Assembly (NCBI GenBank): GCA_964030475.1
Contig: CAXIPT010000045.1
Coordinates: forward strand, 80,404 to 144,403
DNA length: 64,000 nt
DNA from: Tethya wilhelma
Taxonomy: Eukaryota; Porifera; Demospongiae; Tethyida; Tethyidae
Direction: 5' to 3'
The position numbers and the translations under genes were made by a program. This document shows, piece after piece, positions 46,201 through 57,731 of this stretch. The notes under the pieces are model-generated. The model was not told the origin of the DNA, did no database searches, and was given only the letters and a program-made list of their open reading frames with translations. Position 1 is the first letter of the stretch; each line of letters starts with the position of its first letter.

Positions 46201-48041
46201 GTAACTTTACTTCACGTTTTTTGATACTCGTTTCATACCTAAAGGTTAGCAAACAAAATCAAAAATACGGGTATAATAATACGGTACTGTAGTCCTGTCC
46301 CTAGGGTCTGGTCTTGAGTGAATTCCCGGTTGTGCTAAGACAGAAGTCTTAAAAACATGACTACCAATCAGTTTGCAGCATTAAAGTTTTCATGTGAAAG
46401 TCATCATTAATTTTCATTTGCATGTCTCACCAGTAATGTCTCAATGAGTATAATCTTAAATAATTGGGCTATAAATTAAAGCCAGGATACCACTGGTAAG
46501 CAATAAGGCATTGATAATCTACCAGACTCTAGTACTGTGATTGGTTTCTTACTGACATGCACACTAGATCAGAACTCTCAGCCCTCATAAATTCCTAGCT
46601 GACTCAGTATATACACACGCATTAATGGGTTTTACTGCTGACTCACAACAACTAGGAACTTGCTCAATTGAGACCAGATTCTTTCTCCCTGGAGAAGGGG
46701 GTGAAGTCTGGGGACAAGACTACCAGGTGTACCTGTAAATGTAGTAGGTAAAGGTTCTTTACATTTTAGAGCACTGCACATTCCTACGTATACACTGCTC
46801 ATTCTTATAATAAATTATTACTACTTTGTACGTTCAACACTAAGGTGCATGCATATGGAGGCTAGGCTGGCTAATACACTAGAACTTGGTTGAGTGGCAT
46901 TAATTGGAGTAGCTGTGAGTAAATTGCAATGTTACAGAGCCGAGGAAGTTTTACTGTTGAGCTGTTTTGTTGAGCCTGATGAGCCTGATGAGCCTTTTAC
47001 ACCTCTTTCTCTTCCTCACACAACAGTTTCACAGTCTGTCTTCAGGGAGCCTGGCTGACTGAGAAACCAGCACCAGAGCTATCCACATTGCTGACCACTT
47101 TGTTGAAGTTGCAAGCAGCAGAAGTGGGAAACTAAGAGATGCTGAACTAGCAAAAGTCCCTGTCACTTTGATTTCAGTTTTAGCCATTAAATTTGATTTT
47201 TTTTTTCTCAGACCAGGTCCTGCCTATTGACTGAAAAAATAAGGCAGTGTTCTTCACTGTTGTCTATTATCAGAAGAATTTTTAGAATCTTGAAAAATTC
47301 TTTTGAAGTGTGATGAAGTACAGATATTATTTGAAATACAAAGGTACAGGTGTGAGGAGCTAAGCATTTATGTTGTCCAGTCGTTTACTAGTCAAAATCA
47401 CAATGACTACATCAAGAAAAAAGATCAAGTTGAATCTGTGATAACCTATTCTGGGCATTTTCAGCTGGTACCTATTTCTATGACCAGTCAAGTCAAAGAC
47501 CTCAGCAAATTAAATCAGCCATAATTTCTACGTCTTCGGTGACCTGTATGTATCTAATCCAATCTGAAAGGAAATTTAATGGACCGCCTCATGTAAAATC
47601 ATCACAAGACATCCATAGCATCAAGAAACATACTATAGTATTATACCTAATTATTTCCATGATCTCCAAGACAAAACTTGAAAGATGTCACTAAGTTTCA
47701 GAGAGATAGATGACTTTATGCATAACCTTGTCAGGAGTATTGCAAACGCATGACTGGGTGAATACAACAGTTTTAAATTATTAGTGGTCAATATGCTTCA
47801 GTGCAGATTATGACATTGTTCACCACTCGTTAAGTCACGTGAATTTTATTTTTACAATGACGTCATTTCCAGCTATAAAATTTCTTCCATGTTGAAGATA
47901 GAGTCTTGCTAAAAACTAACAACTTTTGTATGCAGGTATGCCAAGTGCTACCTACAAAAACATTATTTTGGTACAAACCCCGAGCTCAAGACCTGTTTTC
48001 ATGGCAACCAAAATTTATATGAGAATCAAATTACCATGTAC
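46201..48041. other. About 1.8 kb without recognised genes
   Basis: Contains a short repeat GAGCCTGATGAGCCTGATGA near 46974 and a weak G/F remnant near 46765-46850 (GAGCACTGCACATTCCTACG). The 73-codon ORF at 47303 has no signature. An ATTACCATGTACTTACCACT stretch precedes the N at 48050. Confidence 0.45.
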
Positions 48042-48050
48042 TTACCACTN

Positions 48051-48463
48051 CTTTAACTCACATATGAACCTGTCTTGTAATGCTTGCTGCAGATATTCAC
48101 CGAATTTGCAATCTGTCGAGAGCTTGCGCAAATTGACAACATAGTCAGCTATGCTCTCATCTTCTGCTTGTTTCCTTTGGTGATAATGAAAACGCTCAGC
48201 TATTACAATCTTTGTTGGCTCGAAGTGCTTCTTCAACACTGCCTTGAGGGTAGCCAGTGATTTGTCACCTGGCTATCTGGAGCAACTAAACTGCGCACCA
48301 ACGAGTAGGTCTTTGCTCCTATTGAATTCAGCAAAATTGACACCATCTTGGCATTTGGTATTTCGTTTGCGGAGAAAAATAAGTCCACTCTCTCAAGGTA
48401 CGCTCCTATGCTTTCATTCTCTGGTTGAAAGTGTTCTAATCGTCCATAGTTCCCAGCGGCCAT
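48051..48463 (-). pseudogene. Ty3/gypsy gag fragment
   Basis: From ATG 48461-48463 the minus strand encodes MAAGNYGRLEHFQPENESIG, YLERVDLFFSANEIPNAKMV and, after a frame change near 48236, HFEPTKIVIAERFHYHQRKQ and SIADYVVNLRKLSTDC. This is the order of the gypsy capsid domain. It stops at the N at 48050. It differs from the gag at 2-127, so a second gypsy family is involved. Confidence 0.75.
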
Positions 48464-48654
48464 CCTCGTCGCCACTTTGTGGTGTCTTACCACTTAGCTA
48501 CCACTGCGAACTAGATTCAATAGGATTTAATATAGATCTTCAAGAACACATGGAATGTTCGGTCCAACAATCACTGATATCATACACACGTGATAAATAA
48601 TATTACATAATAGTTCAAAGTACATATCCAGTCACCAAAACTGTGGCACCCTGG
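48464..48654 (-). other. Region between gypsy RT and gag fragments, possible LTR
   Basis: On the minus strand the RT fragment lies upstream of gag, the wrong order for one element. This 190-bp segment therefore joins two copies and may contain LTR sequence (TATGTAATATTATTTATC, then TAGTTCGCAGTGG before gag). No paired LTR is visible to confirm. Confidence 0.35.
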
Positions 48655-49470
48655 AAGAAGAAAAATCACATATGTCAAGTACAGGATATCTATCTGGTAT
48701 TGTGGCATAGTTGAGAGCTCTGTAGTCACCACAAGGCCTCCAGTTGCCAGGTGTTTTCTTGGGCACCATGGATATGGAGTGGAGAGGAACTAGCCTCGTT
48801 CCCAGGCTCTCACCTTTGACCTTACACTCACGGTAAGGAAGGAGAGAGCCTAATCGGAAATATCACGTGAATTTCGTCATTGATGACGCGGATGTAGACG
48901 TGACCTGTGACCTTTGACCTCTGCCGCGATTGTGCCATTTTACGAGCGCCTAGCACGAACAGCTCGAAAGTAAGTAATTTTAATGTACTTACCTGCTTAT
49001 TTTCATGGTTTGGACAGCTTAAATCAATCTATAAACTGTAGTAGCGCTAGTTCAGAATCGCTGCAGCTTGCAGAGGTCAAAGGACGTGTCTACCCTAGTG
49101 TCTATCCCCACGTCATTCACGTGATATTTCCGACCAGGCTCTCTCCTTCCTTACTGTGAGTGTAAGGTCAAAGGTGAGAGCCTGGGAACGAGGCTAGAGA
49201 GGACCAGGGGCTGGAGGATGGGTGAATGATTCCAAGTTAAAGCATGTGTTTGAATTCATGTTTTGCTGCCTTGAGATGGTCAGGTGCCAGATGTCTTGGC
49301 TGTGCTGTGACTGGTGGACCAGTGGTTTCAATGTGGTGGCAGACTTCATGCTTCACAGGTGTGTCAGGAGCCATGACTTGAGGGAATTCTGATAGTAGCT
49401 TGAGATACTGGTTGGATGTGTCTTGCTTTTGGAGAGAAGAACTGGGTGAGTGTTCAGATGTGAAGATGCC
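48655..49470 (-). pseudogene. Ty3/gypsy reverse transcriptase fragment, split by MITE Q
   Basis: The minus strand reads SEFPQVMAPDTPVKHEVCHH, TGPPVTAQPRHLAPDHLKAA, a TAA where gypsy elements normally have Glu, then LGIIHPSSSPWSS, the 406-bp insertion, and [20 protein letters not shown] with TIPDRYP. This is the N-terminal fingers region of gypsy RT. A small indel also shifts the frame at the junction. The catalytic YxDD part is absent. Dead remnant. Confidence 0.85.
48791..49196. mobile_element. MITE Q inside the gypsy RT
   Basis: 406 bp with inverted ends of about 61 bp (TAGCCTCGTTCCCAGGCTCT ... / AGAGCCTGGGAACGAGGCTA). Flanks GAGAGGAAC and GAGAGGACC form a 9-bp target duplication with one mismatch, which fits Mutator-like mobilisation (9 bp) better than hAT (8 bp). 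The terminus is unlike the autonomous MULE at 29-34 kb. No ORF. Confidence 0.85.
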
Positions 49471-49527
49471 TTGCACCTGAAGTTGTGTGTGTGTGTCTTG
49501 AAGTTTGTCTGTAGTGATGTAGAAAAT

Positions 49528-49858
49528 CAGCAATTTTTTTATAGTTATACCTGGCCCATGCCCTATAGTTATTACCTTTCTCAATATGTTTTTTCCCACC
49601 CACCAACCCAGGTAATACTTTGATTTATCTTTTAGTATACTTACTTAGCAATTTTTTACAGTTTTACCTGGCCCATGCCCTAGTCTTTACCTTTCTCAGT
49701 GTGTTTAATACTCCCACCCACCAACCCGAGTAAGTATGCTTAGTTAGCAATTTTTTAGAGTTATACCTGGCCCATGCCCTAGTTTTTACCTTTCTTCGCT
49801 TGTTTTAATACTCCCACCCACCAACCCAAGTAATGCTAGTATGTAGTTTTCTTGCCTA
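49528..49858 (+). repeat. Three tandem copies of a ~105-bp unit
   Basis: Each unit starts AGCAATTTTTTA and contains ACCTGGCCCATGCCCTA, TACCTTTCT and CCCACCCACCAACCC. The first unit is longer by an insertion-like AT-rich tail. Not seen elsewhere in the window. Confidence 0.8.
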
Positions 49859-50315
49859 TCAATTTTTTAAGAAGTAATTCTTTACAAGCGCATAATTAAA
49901 ATTGCTTACACTATTACGGCAGATACTTGCAAATGACGTCATTATCAGACAACCAATCAGATTAATCTTAGAAAACTACTGCGGCACTGTTGAAGGGTCG
50001 TTGACTTGATTTCTAATGAATTATTCATTAGTATAGAAATCAATGGCTGCCATACGGAGAAGGCGCTTTTCGTCTTGTATCTAGCGACTTGACGAATAAT
50101 CAATGCCAAAAGAGTTTGAAGACAAAGACACTAAGTTTATTCGTTCAACAATCAGCTTCTGAAAGTGAGTGCTGTCAGAGAAAAACAGGCGCAAGATAGA
50201 AGAATAAGAAGAAGAAGATGGAGAAAATGGCATATTTTAGTTTGATACTTTAGCGATGGTTTTAGGCCATGTTTTTGGGTTCATTAGAAAGAGAAAGAGC
50301 AAAATAGTAGCTTAA

Positions 50316-50915
50316 CTCTTTAGGGCCTAAATTTACTTAATTAGATTTTATGAATATTTAATTAACCTAGGTTTTTGTACATTTTTGTTCTTGTTTTAGC
50401 CTTAGCCACTCTCTTTTATAGCTAGTTGAGCTTAGCTATGGTTGTACTAAGCCATGGCTATATCAAATTAGCTCTAGGTTGGCTTTTATGAACTTTAAAA
50501 GCTTGCAAAAACGGAAGGGGTCAAAGTTCGCCAAACGACCTGCATACTTTAGGCTTTTTTTCCAGCTTGAAGAGCAGTACTGCAAAAGCGCTTGTATGCA
50601 GGTATAGCCTAAGCCTCCCTGCACCTCCATAGCTAGCGTCAAGCTTCTCCTGCAAAGCACTAAGAAAAAAACCAAAGGTCACGATCTCGCCGCGATCGCG
50701 ACCTTTGAACTCTAAAGCCTATATTTCCTCTCCTACTAATTAGACCTGACTCTTACTTGGTATTTTAGTAGAGCGCTTCCTTACCTAACTGCACAGCAAG
50801 TCTAAAGCTCATAGCTCAAACGCTATGGCTTAAAATAAAAAAATGCGAAAAATCACAGATTACGCGATCGTTGAATACGCGCGTGCGGATAAATCCGTCT
50901 ACTGGCCCTAAAGAG
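50316..50915 (+). mobile_element. TTAA element family D, copy 2
   Basis: 600 bp, ends CTCTTTAGGGCC / GGCCCTAAAGAG, flanked by TTAA (50312-50315, 50916-50919). The empty site is present in two other E copies, GGCTTCTTAAGCTAC near 56602 and 62933, proving precise TTAA duplication. Confidence 0.92.
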
Positions 50916-51012
50916 TTAAGAAGCCTTTTAAAGCCAAGTGCCCAGTTTTTGCGGAGTTATTCGCGTGAAAATTTGTATTATGCTAATGGGCCCTCCGTGC
51001 CATTCCTATGTA

Positions 51013-51032
51013 CCCAGTACTACCGTACTGGG
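51013..51032 (+). other. Terminal hairpin of repeat E
   Basis: CCCAGTAC-TACC-GTACTGGG, 8-bp stem and the same TACC loop as repeat G, preceded by CCATTCCTATGTA. Compare 20276 and 46173. Confidence 0.7.
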
Positions 51033-51050
51033 AATACCCTATTCATTTAA

Positions 51051-51575
51051 GCTCTTATTTCCCACATCAAAGAGAGGCTTCCTGACACTGGAATTTTTTC
51101 TTCCTTTTCTATATTTGATCCAAGCAAACTAGCAGAAGAAGCTATGTCTGTAAGATATGGAGCGAATCATGTAGAAACACTTGAAAGACACTATGGGCAA
51201 GGAGATCATGCCATTGTTAACGACCTCAAGAGTGAATGATCAGATTTATTGCTATATCTTAGCATGCACTGCCGAAGTCTATCAATGACTGATGTACTGA
51301 AGCTGCTAACTACAGACACAACACTTCTCCTTGTTTACCCCAATTTTGTAAAGTTAGCTCAAGTGTGTCGTACTCTCCCAATTTGTACAGCAGATTGTGA
51401 AAGGGCATTCTCCACTATGCGAAGGATAAAAAGTCGTCTACGTAGTGAAATGAACAATGCTACCCATAACCACTGTTTGAGAATTTCAATAGAAGGACCA
51501 GAACTACAAGAGTTCAACTTCGACAGTGCAGTATTTACTTGGTCAAGAATAAGGAACAGGCGTATATATCATTGA
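51051..51575 (+). pseudogene. hAT transposase, C-terminal dimerisation region
   Basis: Open frame with RLPDTGIFSSFSIFDPSKLA, then YPNFVKLAQVCRTLPICTAD and CERAFSTMRRIKSRLRSEM, ending RNRRIYH and TGA. The CERAFS and RLR motifs are those of the hAT C-terminal dimerisation domain, in the form found in ZNF862-like host proteins and transposases. A TGA at 51237-51239 interrupts the frame. The catalytic core and zinc finger are missing; the fragment begins right after the repeat E hairpin. It converges with the broken 326-codon ORF copy. Confidence 0.8.
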
Positions 51576-51667
51576 TTACGTGTAATTGTGATTGTAATTT
51601 AACACTCCAACAAGAGGAGCAAATGAGCAGGTAGACATACAACATATACATACATAAACAATAATAA

Positions 51668-52657
51668 TTAAGTAAGAATAAAGTCTCTAAATTGCACATC
51701 ATCTTTAATAATATTTGACTCAAATAGCTTAACAGAAGCTTTGGCAGTTGCATAGTAATAGTTACTGTCAAATGATAACTTTGAAAAGTAGCTACACTCA
51801 ACAACTACAGCAGCTACAACAGCATTGTTGTGTTTAATCTTCACTTTAACACCTGGAAAGATGGTGCTTGACCACTGCTTCTTCATTTCCTCTCTAACAG
51901 CATCAGAATCAGACAACTCTTCGCACTTGATGAATTCCTCATGGACTTTTGTCACACCAGACCTCTTCGATAATGATAGCTTTAAAACTTTACTTCAAGT
52001 ACGAAAAGCAATGGGTTCATCACAAGAACCCTCTTTAATGTCCATAGTAGCAGGTGTTTCAAGCTAACTTACAGGGTGAGTCTTACTGTCTTCAGCACTC
52101 TCAGATTCAAGACTACTCAACTTAAGTGGAAGCTCTGAACAGGTATTATGTAAGTTCTGAGCGGATGGTATAGTGCTGAGTGTCCACTGAGTCAAATCTT
52201 GAGACAGATAAACCGGAGTGGTTAGAACAGGGAAGTTTATTACTCCTTTCTGGTACATGAGTCAGGTTAAGTTGCTTGACATCAAGCAGTTTACTACAAC
52301 TAAAAGTTGAACTTGCCGCTTGCCATCAAGCAGTTTACTAGGCCCAGAGCAACTAGGAGAGGTTTGCTCAGGTGTTATATCATCACGGGACAGGTTTTCA
52401 GGAATCCTTTGATTTTCAGCTGACTTCTTTTGAATGAATTTCTCCATGCGCTGTCTACTCTGAAGTTTTCTTCTCGATGCAGCCTGGTGAGGGTGAGCAT
52501 TAAATGGAGTTGTCTTAGTTCTCCAAAACAACTTGACTCTAAAGCCTGATTCAAATCTTGAGAAGGACCATACTGGCGTTGCACACCATTCCACCTTGAC
52601 GGTGGGCAAAAAGGCAGCTAACTCCTCAGGAATACACAGCTGATACTTGCAAGACAT
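51668..52657 (-). pseudogene. Broken inverted copy of the 326-codon ORF
   Basis: Matches 41818-42798 in reverse with several percent differences. Start MSCKYQLCIPEELAAFLPT at 52655-52657. Frames change near 52260 and near 51980-52065, and there is an extra segment after AHPHQ. Unlike the first copy it cannot make one protein. Non-coding flanks also match, so the unit was copied as DNA rather than from mRNA. Confidence 0.75.
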
Positions 52658-52859
52658 CTTGCATGCGCGTGATACTCATAATAATCAATAATTATAGTAA
52701 TGTTACTATAATTTGGTGCATACGTGTACTTAATCTACTTTTTTGTGTCAATCTGTGTCTTTGTTTGAAAATAATGTCATGACCCAAAGTACATGTATGT
52801 GTAAAATGGTTAAACCCACTGGCTCTACCACTCTACTCCTATTAGAAAACCCTGCAATG

Positions 52860-53575
52860 ATGGTGAAAAACAAAGTTTTGTCATTGTGAATATAAAGAAC
52901 TTAGTTTTTTTTTTTAGTGAGTATGGACTTAGAGAATTTTATAAGACCAAAAAGTACACCTTTCACAAAACGTTTCCTTTCATTTGAAAACATTTTTCAG
53001 CACAAAAAAAAACATTTTTGTAAAATTTTACATTTTTTCAACACATGCAACATTCTCTGGGTGTAAAAAAAATGTTGTTAAAAAAAAAAGTTTTCTCACA
53101 GTGGAGATAAAAAAACTTAGTTTTTTTCAGTGACTATGGACTTAGAAAATTTCCTAAGACCAAAAAGTATACCTTTCACAAAAAAACGTTTATTTTGGCT
53201 TAAAAACAGTTTTCAGCACAAAAGAAACACTTTTGTGAAATTTTACCTTTTTCAACGCATGGAGCATTCTCTTGGTGTAAAAAACATTGTCGTTAAAAAA
53301 CTAAGTTTTCTCACTGTGGAGATAAAAACTTAGTTTTTTTCAGTCACTATGTACTTAGAAAATTTTCTATGACCAAAAAGTATGCATTTTACAAAAAGTA
53401 TTTATTTTGGCTTGAAAACAGTTTTCAGCACAAAAGAAACACTTTGAAAAATTTTACTTTTTTCAACACATGGAACGTTCTCTGGGTGTAAAAAACAATG
53501 TTGGTAAATAAAGAGACAGGTTTCTAAGACCAAAACTACACTTTCACAAAAACGTTTATTTAGCCTTGAAACTCA
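52860..53575 (-). repeat. Array 7 of the ~207-bp repeat, variant subfamily
   Basis: Three to four minus-orientation units with AAGTTTTCTCACAGTGGAGA, ACTATGGACTTAGAAAATTT and GACCAAAAAGTATACC. The last unit is truncated into the duplicated segment at 53.57 kb, as in array 9. Confidence 0.8.
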
Positions 53576-54339
53576 GCTTGAGCTATTTTTGGGAGTCTAC
53601 CCTTCAACTTTGCGCATGCAAACCAGCTTGAGCTATTCAGTTGTTTCAGCCAGCCATTCAGCATTACGCTCAACTTACATTGTGTTTCGAATGTGCATTA
53701 GTTATACAAGCAACTTGATTAAGTACATTACCTTATACCTTTTTGTTGTCATGACGATGAAGAGTACAAAGATCATGAGTGTGTGTACATATCTATTACG
53801 TGCTCCCACGTGATGGGGCCTGCGATCTCCTAATGAGTGATGCTTGCGACCCCTGGCCACTCATGCCATGTACATGCATGCACATACATTACATCAGGGA
53901 ATCAAGTTGCATGTTACTAATGGACTGGCACGCAATGAACATACATGCATACAACATAATACATAGCTCTAGGTTGAACAGCCCATTCCATGCACCCATA
54001 TACCACTTTCTTTAACTCTCCTTTTTGTGATTTGGGTGAAGCTTGAGTCAAACTGATCAATATCGATTGGGTAGTTGGATGATTGGTAGAATCAAGAGTA
54101 GAACAGTCCATGGATGTCTGTTTGTGCATATGTGTGTTTGTGATATGCATTGTTACAAATTGCTAGATGGTAAGATAACTTTCTTGAATAAATGTATAAT
54201 TTATGTCTAAACAGCTAGATATTACGTGTGTGCATCAACTCACCAGTCTTTAGATCCATATGCAGTGTCGACAAACACTTGCTGGAATCCAAGAACTTAC
54301 CAGCTAGTCAAAGGTCTCAATTAGCTTGTGCACACACTA

Positions 54340-54735
54340 ATGGTCAGCCAAGCTCTTCACTCACATACTAACACTCAACCAGGCTCTTCACTTAAATACT
54401 GTAACTCTTAACCGGGTGTTTCCCTCACACTAACACTCAAAAGGGCTCCACACTATAACGCTAAACCAAGCTTTTCACCCACAATAACACTCAACCAGGC
54501 TCTTCATTCACATTATATTAACGCTCAATCAGGCTAGCTAGCTCTTAACTCACATTATATTAGCACTCAAACAGGCTCTTCACTTACACTAACACACAAC
54601 CAGGCTCTTCACCCACACAAACACAACTAGGCTCTTCATTCACACTAACACTCAACCAGGCTAGTAACTCACATTAATGCTCAACCAGGGTCTCGTACAC
54701 ACCACACTCTTCACTCTCCCACATGAAGCTCTTTA
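54340..54735 (+). repeat. Minisatellite of ~30-bp units, left copy
   Basis: Around twelve imperfect units built on ACTCAACCAGGCTCTTCACT with spacing of about 25-35 bp. It is followed by (CA)n at 54767-54783 and by AAACAAACAAAC-type repeats near 54850-54900. Confidence 0.75.
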
Positions 54736-55574
54736 TGCACTCACACACACAATGGCTCTTCACACACACACACACACACACACGCGCGCGAAGGCGCCAT
54801 AACTATATGCTTCCCCAACCAATACCCAATCATACTTCCCTAAATCCCTGAGCAAACAACAAGCAAACAAACAAAACAAACGAACAAACAAATAAATAAA
54901 TGAAAAAAATGAACAAACAAACATACAGCTTGATGAGACCACACTTATTCACATGGAAACTAACAAAAGTATATATGACCGGTCAAGGGAAAACGTGCCA
55001 GTTAGGAAAGTCTGTGCAAATTTTGATTTAGCTATTCCATGTATATCTAGGCCTTCCCAGGAAGGCCATATCAAAATTTAATGCGCATAGCTATAGTAGT
55101 TTTTCAGATACAGCTCTTGCAAGCAGCCCTTCCTCCACTCGTGGCTTCCTAGAAAAACGGTTGTAAAGTTGTTGCTAGGTAAACTATGGGTGGTCCGTAT
55201 ACTCTCCGTATCATAATTAGATTGTGTATAGTACATGCTGAAAATTACCACAGCCAGCCACGTTGGGACTAAAATTATTTAGTAAGAAGTGAGTAGCTAG
55301 GAAAGAAGACCCAGGAGACTGCTAATCGACTCAAGGATGTAAGTGCTTGTCAGTAAAGAGATAGATTCTAGGTGCAGTAAGTTCCAAGAACTAATATAAG
55401 CCTCGAAATAACCTGTACGCGATCGCCGCACAGGGAGAGGCAATATCCACAAGCATGTACAAAGCTTTGGCTTGCCTATCTGTCTATGTGCTGTAGCAAA
55501 ATTTTGACATTAGTCACCTTATAAGTCAATAAGAACACCAAATAAAATATCATTTGTAGTGGCAGCTGCCTTGC

Positions 55575-56312
55575 TCATAAATATTCGCTACGGTTTGTTG
55601 CACAGCATAGCAACTGTCCTCCGGGTTAGCAACTAAGTAAAAATGAATGTGGCTGACATTGCTGTCTATATCTCAGCAAACAAAGCAGATCAACCCCTCA
55701 AATTTTGCATGGAGCATGCTGAGATGTAGCGCAGCACATCTGTGAAAAAAAAAGTTTCGCACAAAAACACGTATTAAACTAAAACTGCATTTTACTCCAA
55801 AAACAATGATTTCCTATCCGGCATGTTTTCTCTTAAGAGGTCACATATAACTAAACCAAGAGACGAGGCCATTCCATCAACCTGTGATGATACCACAGCC
55901 ACAATGTGCAGAGATCACCAATAGCCCTAGTGACAACCAGCCAAGCCATTGCAGTTGAGCAATGACCATCAGACATGAGGCAACATCACCACATCAACCT
56001 ATTTTGAAGATAAAAAAAGACCCATTTCCCATTCCTGATGCCACCAGCTATATAAAAACCCCTGGTGAACCCAAAGGATGATGCAGGATACGTAGTAGCG
56101 AATAAAAAGATGAACGTTCGCGCTATACATCCATTATACCATGATATTTTAACATGCAACCACACACATACCACCCATCAAACAACACATTACCAACATA
56201 ATAATTTCCAAAATATACCATTCACACCTCAATCACAAGATTGACTGGAGATCGATGAGAAGAATGAAATTGATATAATTTGTGTGTCGACACGTAAATA
56301 TTATTTTAAAAT
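55575..56312 (-). mobile_element. Repeat K, copy 2 (uninterrupted)
   Basis: Reverse of K copy 1 without the A insertion; the empty site TATATCTCAGC is at about 55668. The truncated D follows directly after TTAA at 56313-56316. Confidence 0.75.
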
Positions 56313-56316
56313 TTAA

Positions 56317-56474
56317 CTCTTTAGGACCTTATTTTGTTATGCATACTTAATTAGATTTTATAAATATTTAATTAACCTTGGTTTTTATACATTCTTGTTT
56401 TTGCTTTAGCCTTACCCATTCTCTTTTGTAGCTAGTTGAGCTTAGCTATGGTTGAACTAAGCCGTGGCTATATT
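56317..56474 (+). mobile_element. TTAA element family D, truncated (left duplication)
   Basis: Left end CTCTTTAGGACC after TTAA, matching D1 for about 155 bp to GCCGTGGCTATA, then cut by the repeat E hairpin. Confidence 0.75.
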
Positions 56475-56857
56475 CCCAGTACGGTAGTACTGGGTACACA
56501 GGAATGGCACGGATGGCCCATTAGCGCAATACAAATATTCACGTGAATAACTCTGCAAAAACTGAGCGCCTAGCACTAAAAGGCTTCTTAAGCTACTATT
56601 TAGCTCTTTCCCTTTCTAATGAGCCCAAAAACATAGCCTAAAACCATCGCTAAAGTACCAAACTACAATTTGCCAAACCTCCAATTTTCTCCATCTTCTT
56701 CTTATTCTTCTTCTTCTTCTTCTATCTTCTCACGCCATATCTCAAAGACCATTCACTTTTAGAAGCTGATTCTTGAACGGATGAAGTTGGTTTCTTTGTC
56801 TTCAATCGCTTTTGCCATCGGTTTTTAGCGCCTCTCATTGAGTAGCTAGATACAAGG
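56475..56857 (+). mobile_element. Repeat E, partial (left duplication)
   Basis: Starts with the hairpin CCCAGTAC-GGTA-GTACTGGG (56475-56494), contains the empty site of D2 and a (TTC)n-rich tract, and stops at the N at 56858. Confidence 0.75.
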
Positions 56858-56861
56858 NGAA

Positions 56862-57727
56862 AAGAGTGTTCAAGACAAAATAAAGGTTTTTCGTGAAAAG
56901 TGAATATTTCGCTCTTATAAAATTTTCTAAGTATATAGTCACTCAAAAAAACTAAGTTCTTTATCTCTACCATAAAAAACTTTGTTTTTCACAATGCTAA
57001 AAGAATGCTCCATGTATTGAAAAAAGTAAAATTTAATAAAAGTGTTTCTCTCGTGCTGAAAAGTGTTTTCAAGACAAAATAAAAGTTTTTAGTGAGTATA
57101 CAACATTATTGTTAAAAAACAAAGTTTTATCGCTGTGAAGATAAAAGAACTTAGTTTCTTTTAGTGACTATGGACTTGGAAAATTTTCTAAGACCAAAAA
57201 GTACACCTTTCACAAAAAACGTTTATTTTGGCTTGAAAACAGTTTTCAGCACAAAAGAAACACTTTTGTAAAATTTTAATTTTTTCAACGCATTGAACAT
57301 TCTCTTCTAAAAACATTGTTTTTTAAAAACAATGTTTTCTCACTGTGAAGATAAAGAACTTAGTATTTTTCAGTGACTAGGGCCTTAGAAAATTTTCTAA
57401 GACCAAAATGAACTCCTTTCACCAAAAACGTTTGCTTTCGCTTGAAAACAGTTTGTAGCACAAAAAGAACACTTTTGTGAAATTTTACTATTTTCAACAC
57501 ATGGAACATTCTCTTGTGTTTAAAAACAATGTTGGTGAAAAACAAAGTTTTCTCACGGTAGAAATAAAGAGAATTTTTTTTTTCAGTGACTATGGAGTTA
57601 CAAAAAAGTACATCTTTCACAAAAAACGTTTACTTTCACTTGAATTTCAGCACAAAAGAAACATTTTTGTGAAATTTTACTTTTTTCAACGCATTGAATA
57701 TTCCCATGGTGTAAAAAACATTGTTCT
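56862..57727. repeat. Array 8 of the ~207-bp repeat
   Basis: A plus-orientation unit (AAAAAACTAAGTTCTTTATC) up to about 57100, then minus-orientation units of the GACCAAAAAGTA variant. Ends TTCTTTAA at element M. Confidence 0.75.
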
Positions 57728-57731
57728 TTAA

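Larger units (their letters stand above)
50020..51032 (-). mobile_element. Repeat E, reversed copy split by D2
   Basis: Matches 62806-63230 in reverse: GAGAAGGCGCTTTTCGTCTT, AACAATCAGCTTCTGAAAGT, TTAGCGATGGTTTTAGGC, then D2, then GAGTTATTCGCGTGAA and the terminal hairpin at 51013-51032. The foldback half of E is absent. Confidence 0.75.
53571..56857 (+). repeat. Direct duplication, left copy
   Basis: Matches 59971-63195 in the same orientation. Content: unrecognised sequence, a minisatellite, CA and AAAC microsatellites, repeat K, a truncated D, and half of E. The left copy has about 170 bp near 55075-55245 that the right copy lacks. It ends at the N at 56858, where E changes into array sequence. 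Confidence 0.85.

Noticed and set aside
48244..48600. 118-codon plus-strand ORF
   Set aside because: Antisense shadow of the gypsy gag fragment.
51013..51032. Helitron 3' end
   Set aside because: A terminal hairpin is present, but no CTRR follows it, no TC start was found, and no Rep/helicase gene is in the window.
54760..54942. 60-codon minus-strand ORF
   Set aside because: Translation of CA and AAAC/AAAT microsatellites.
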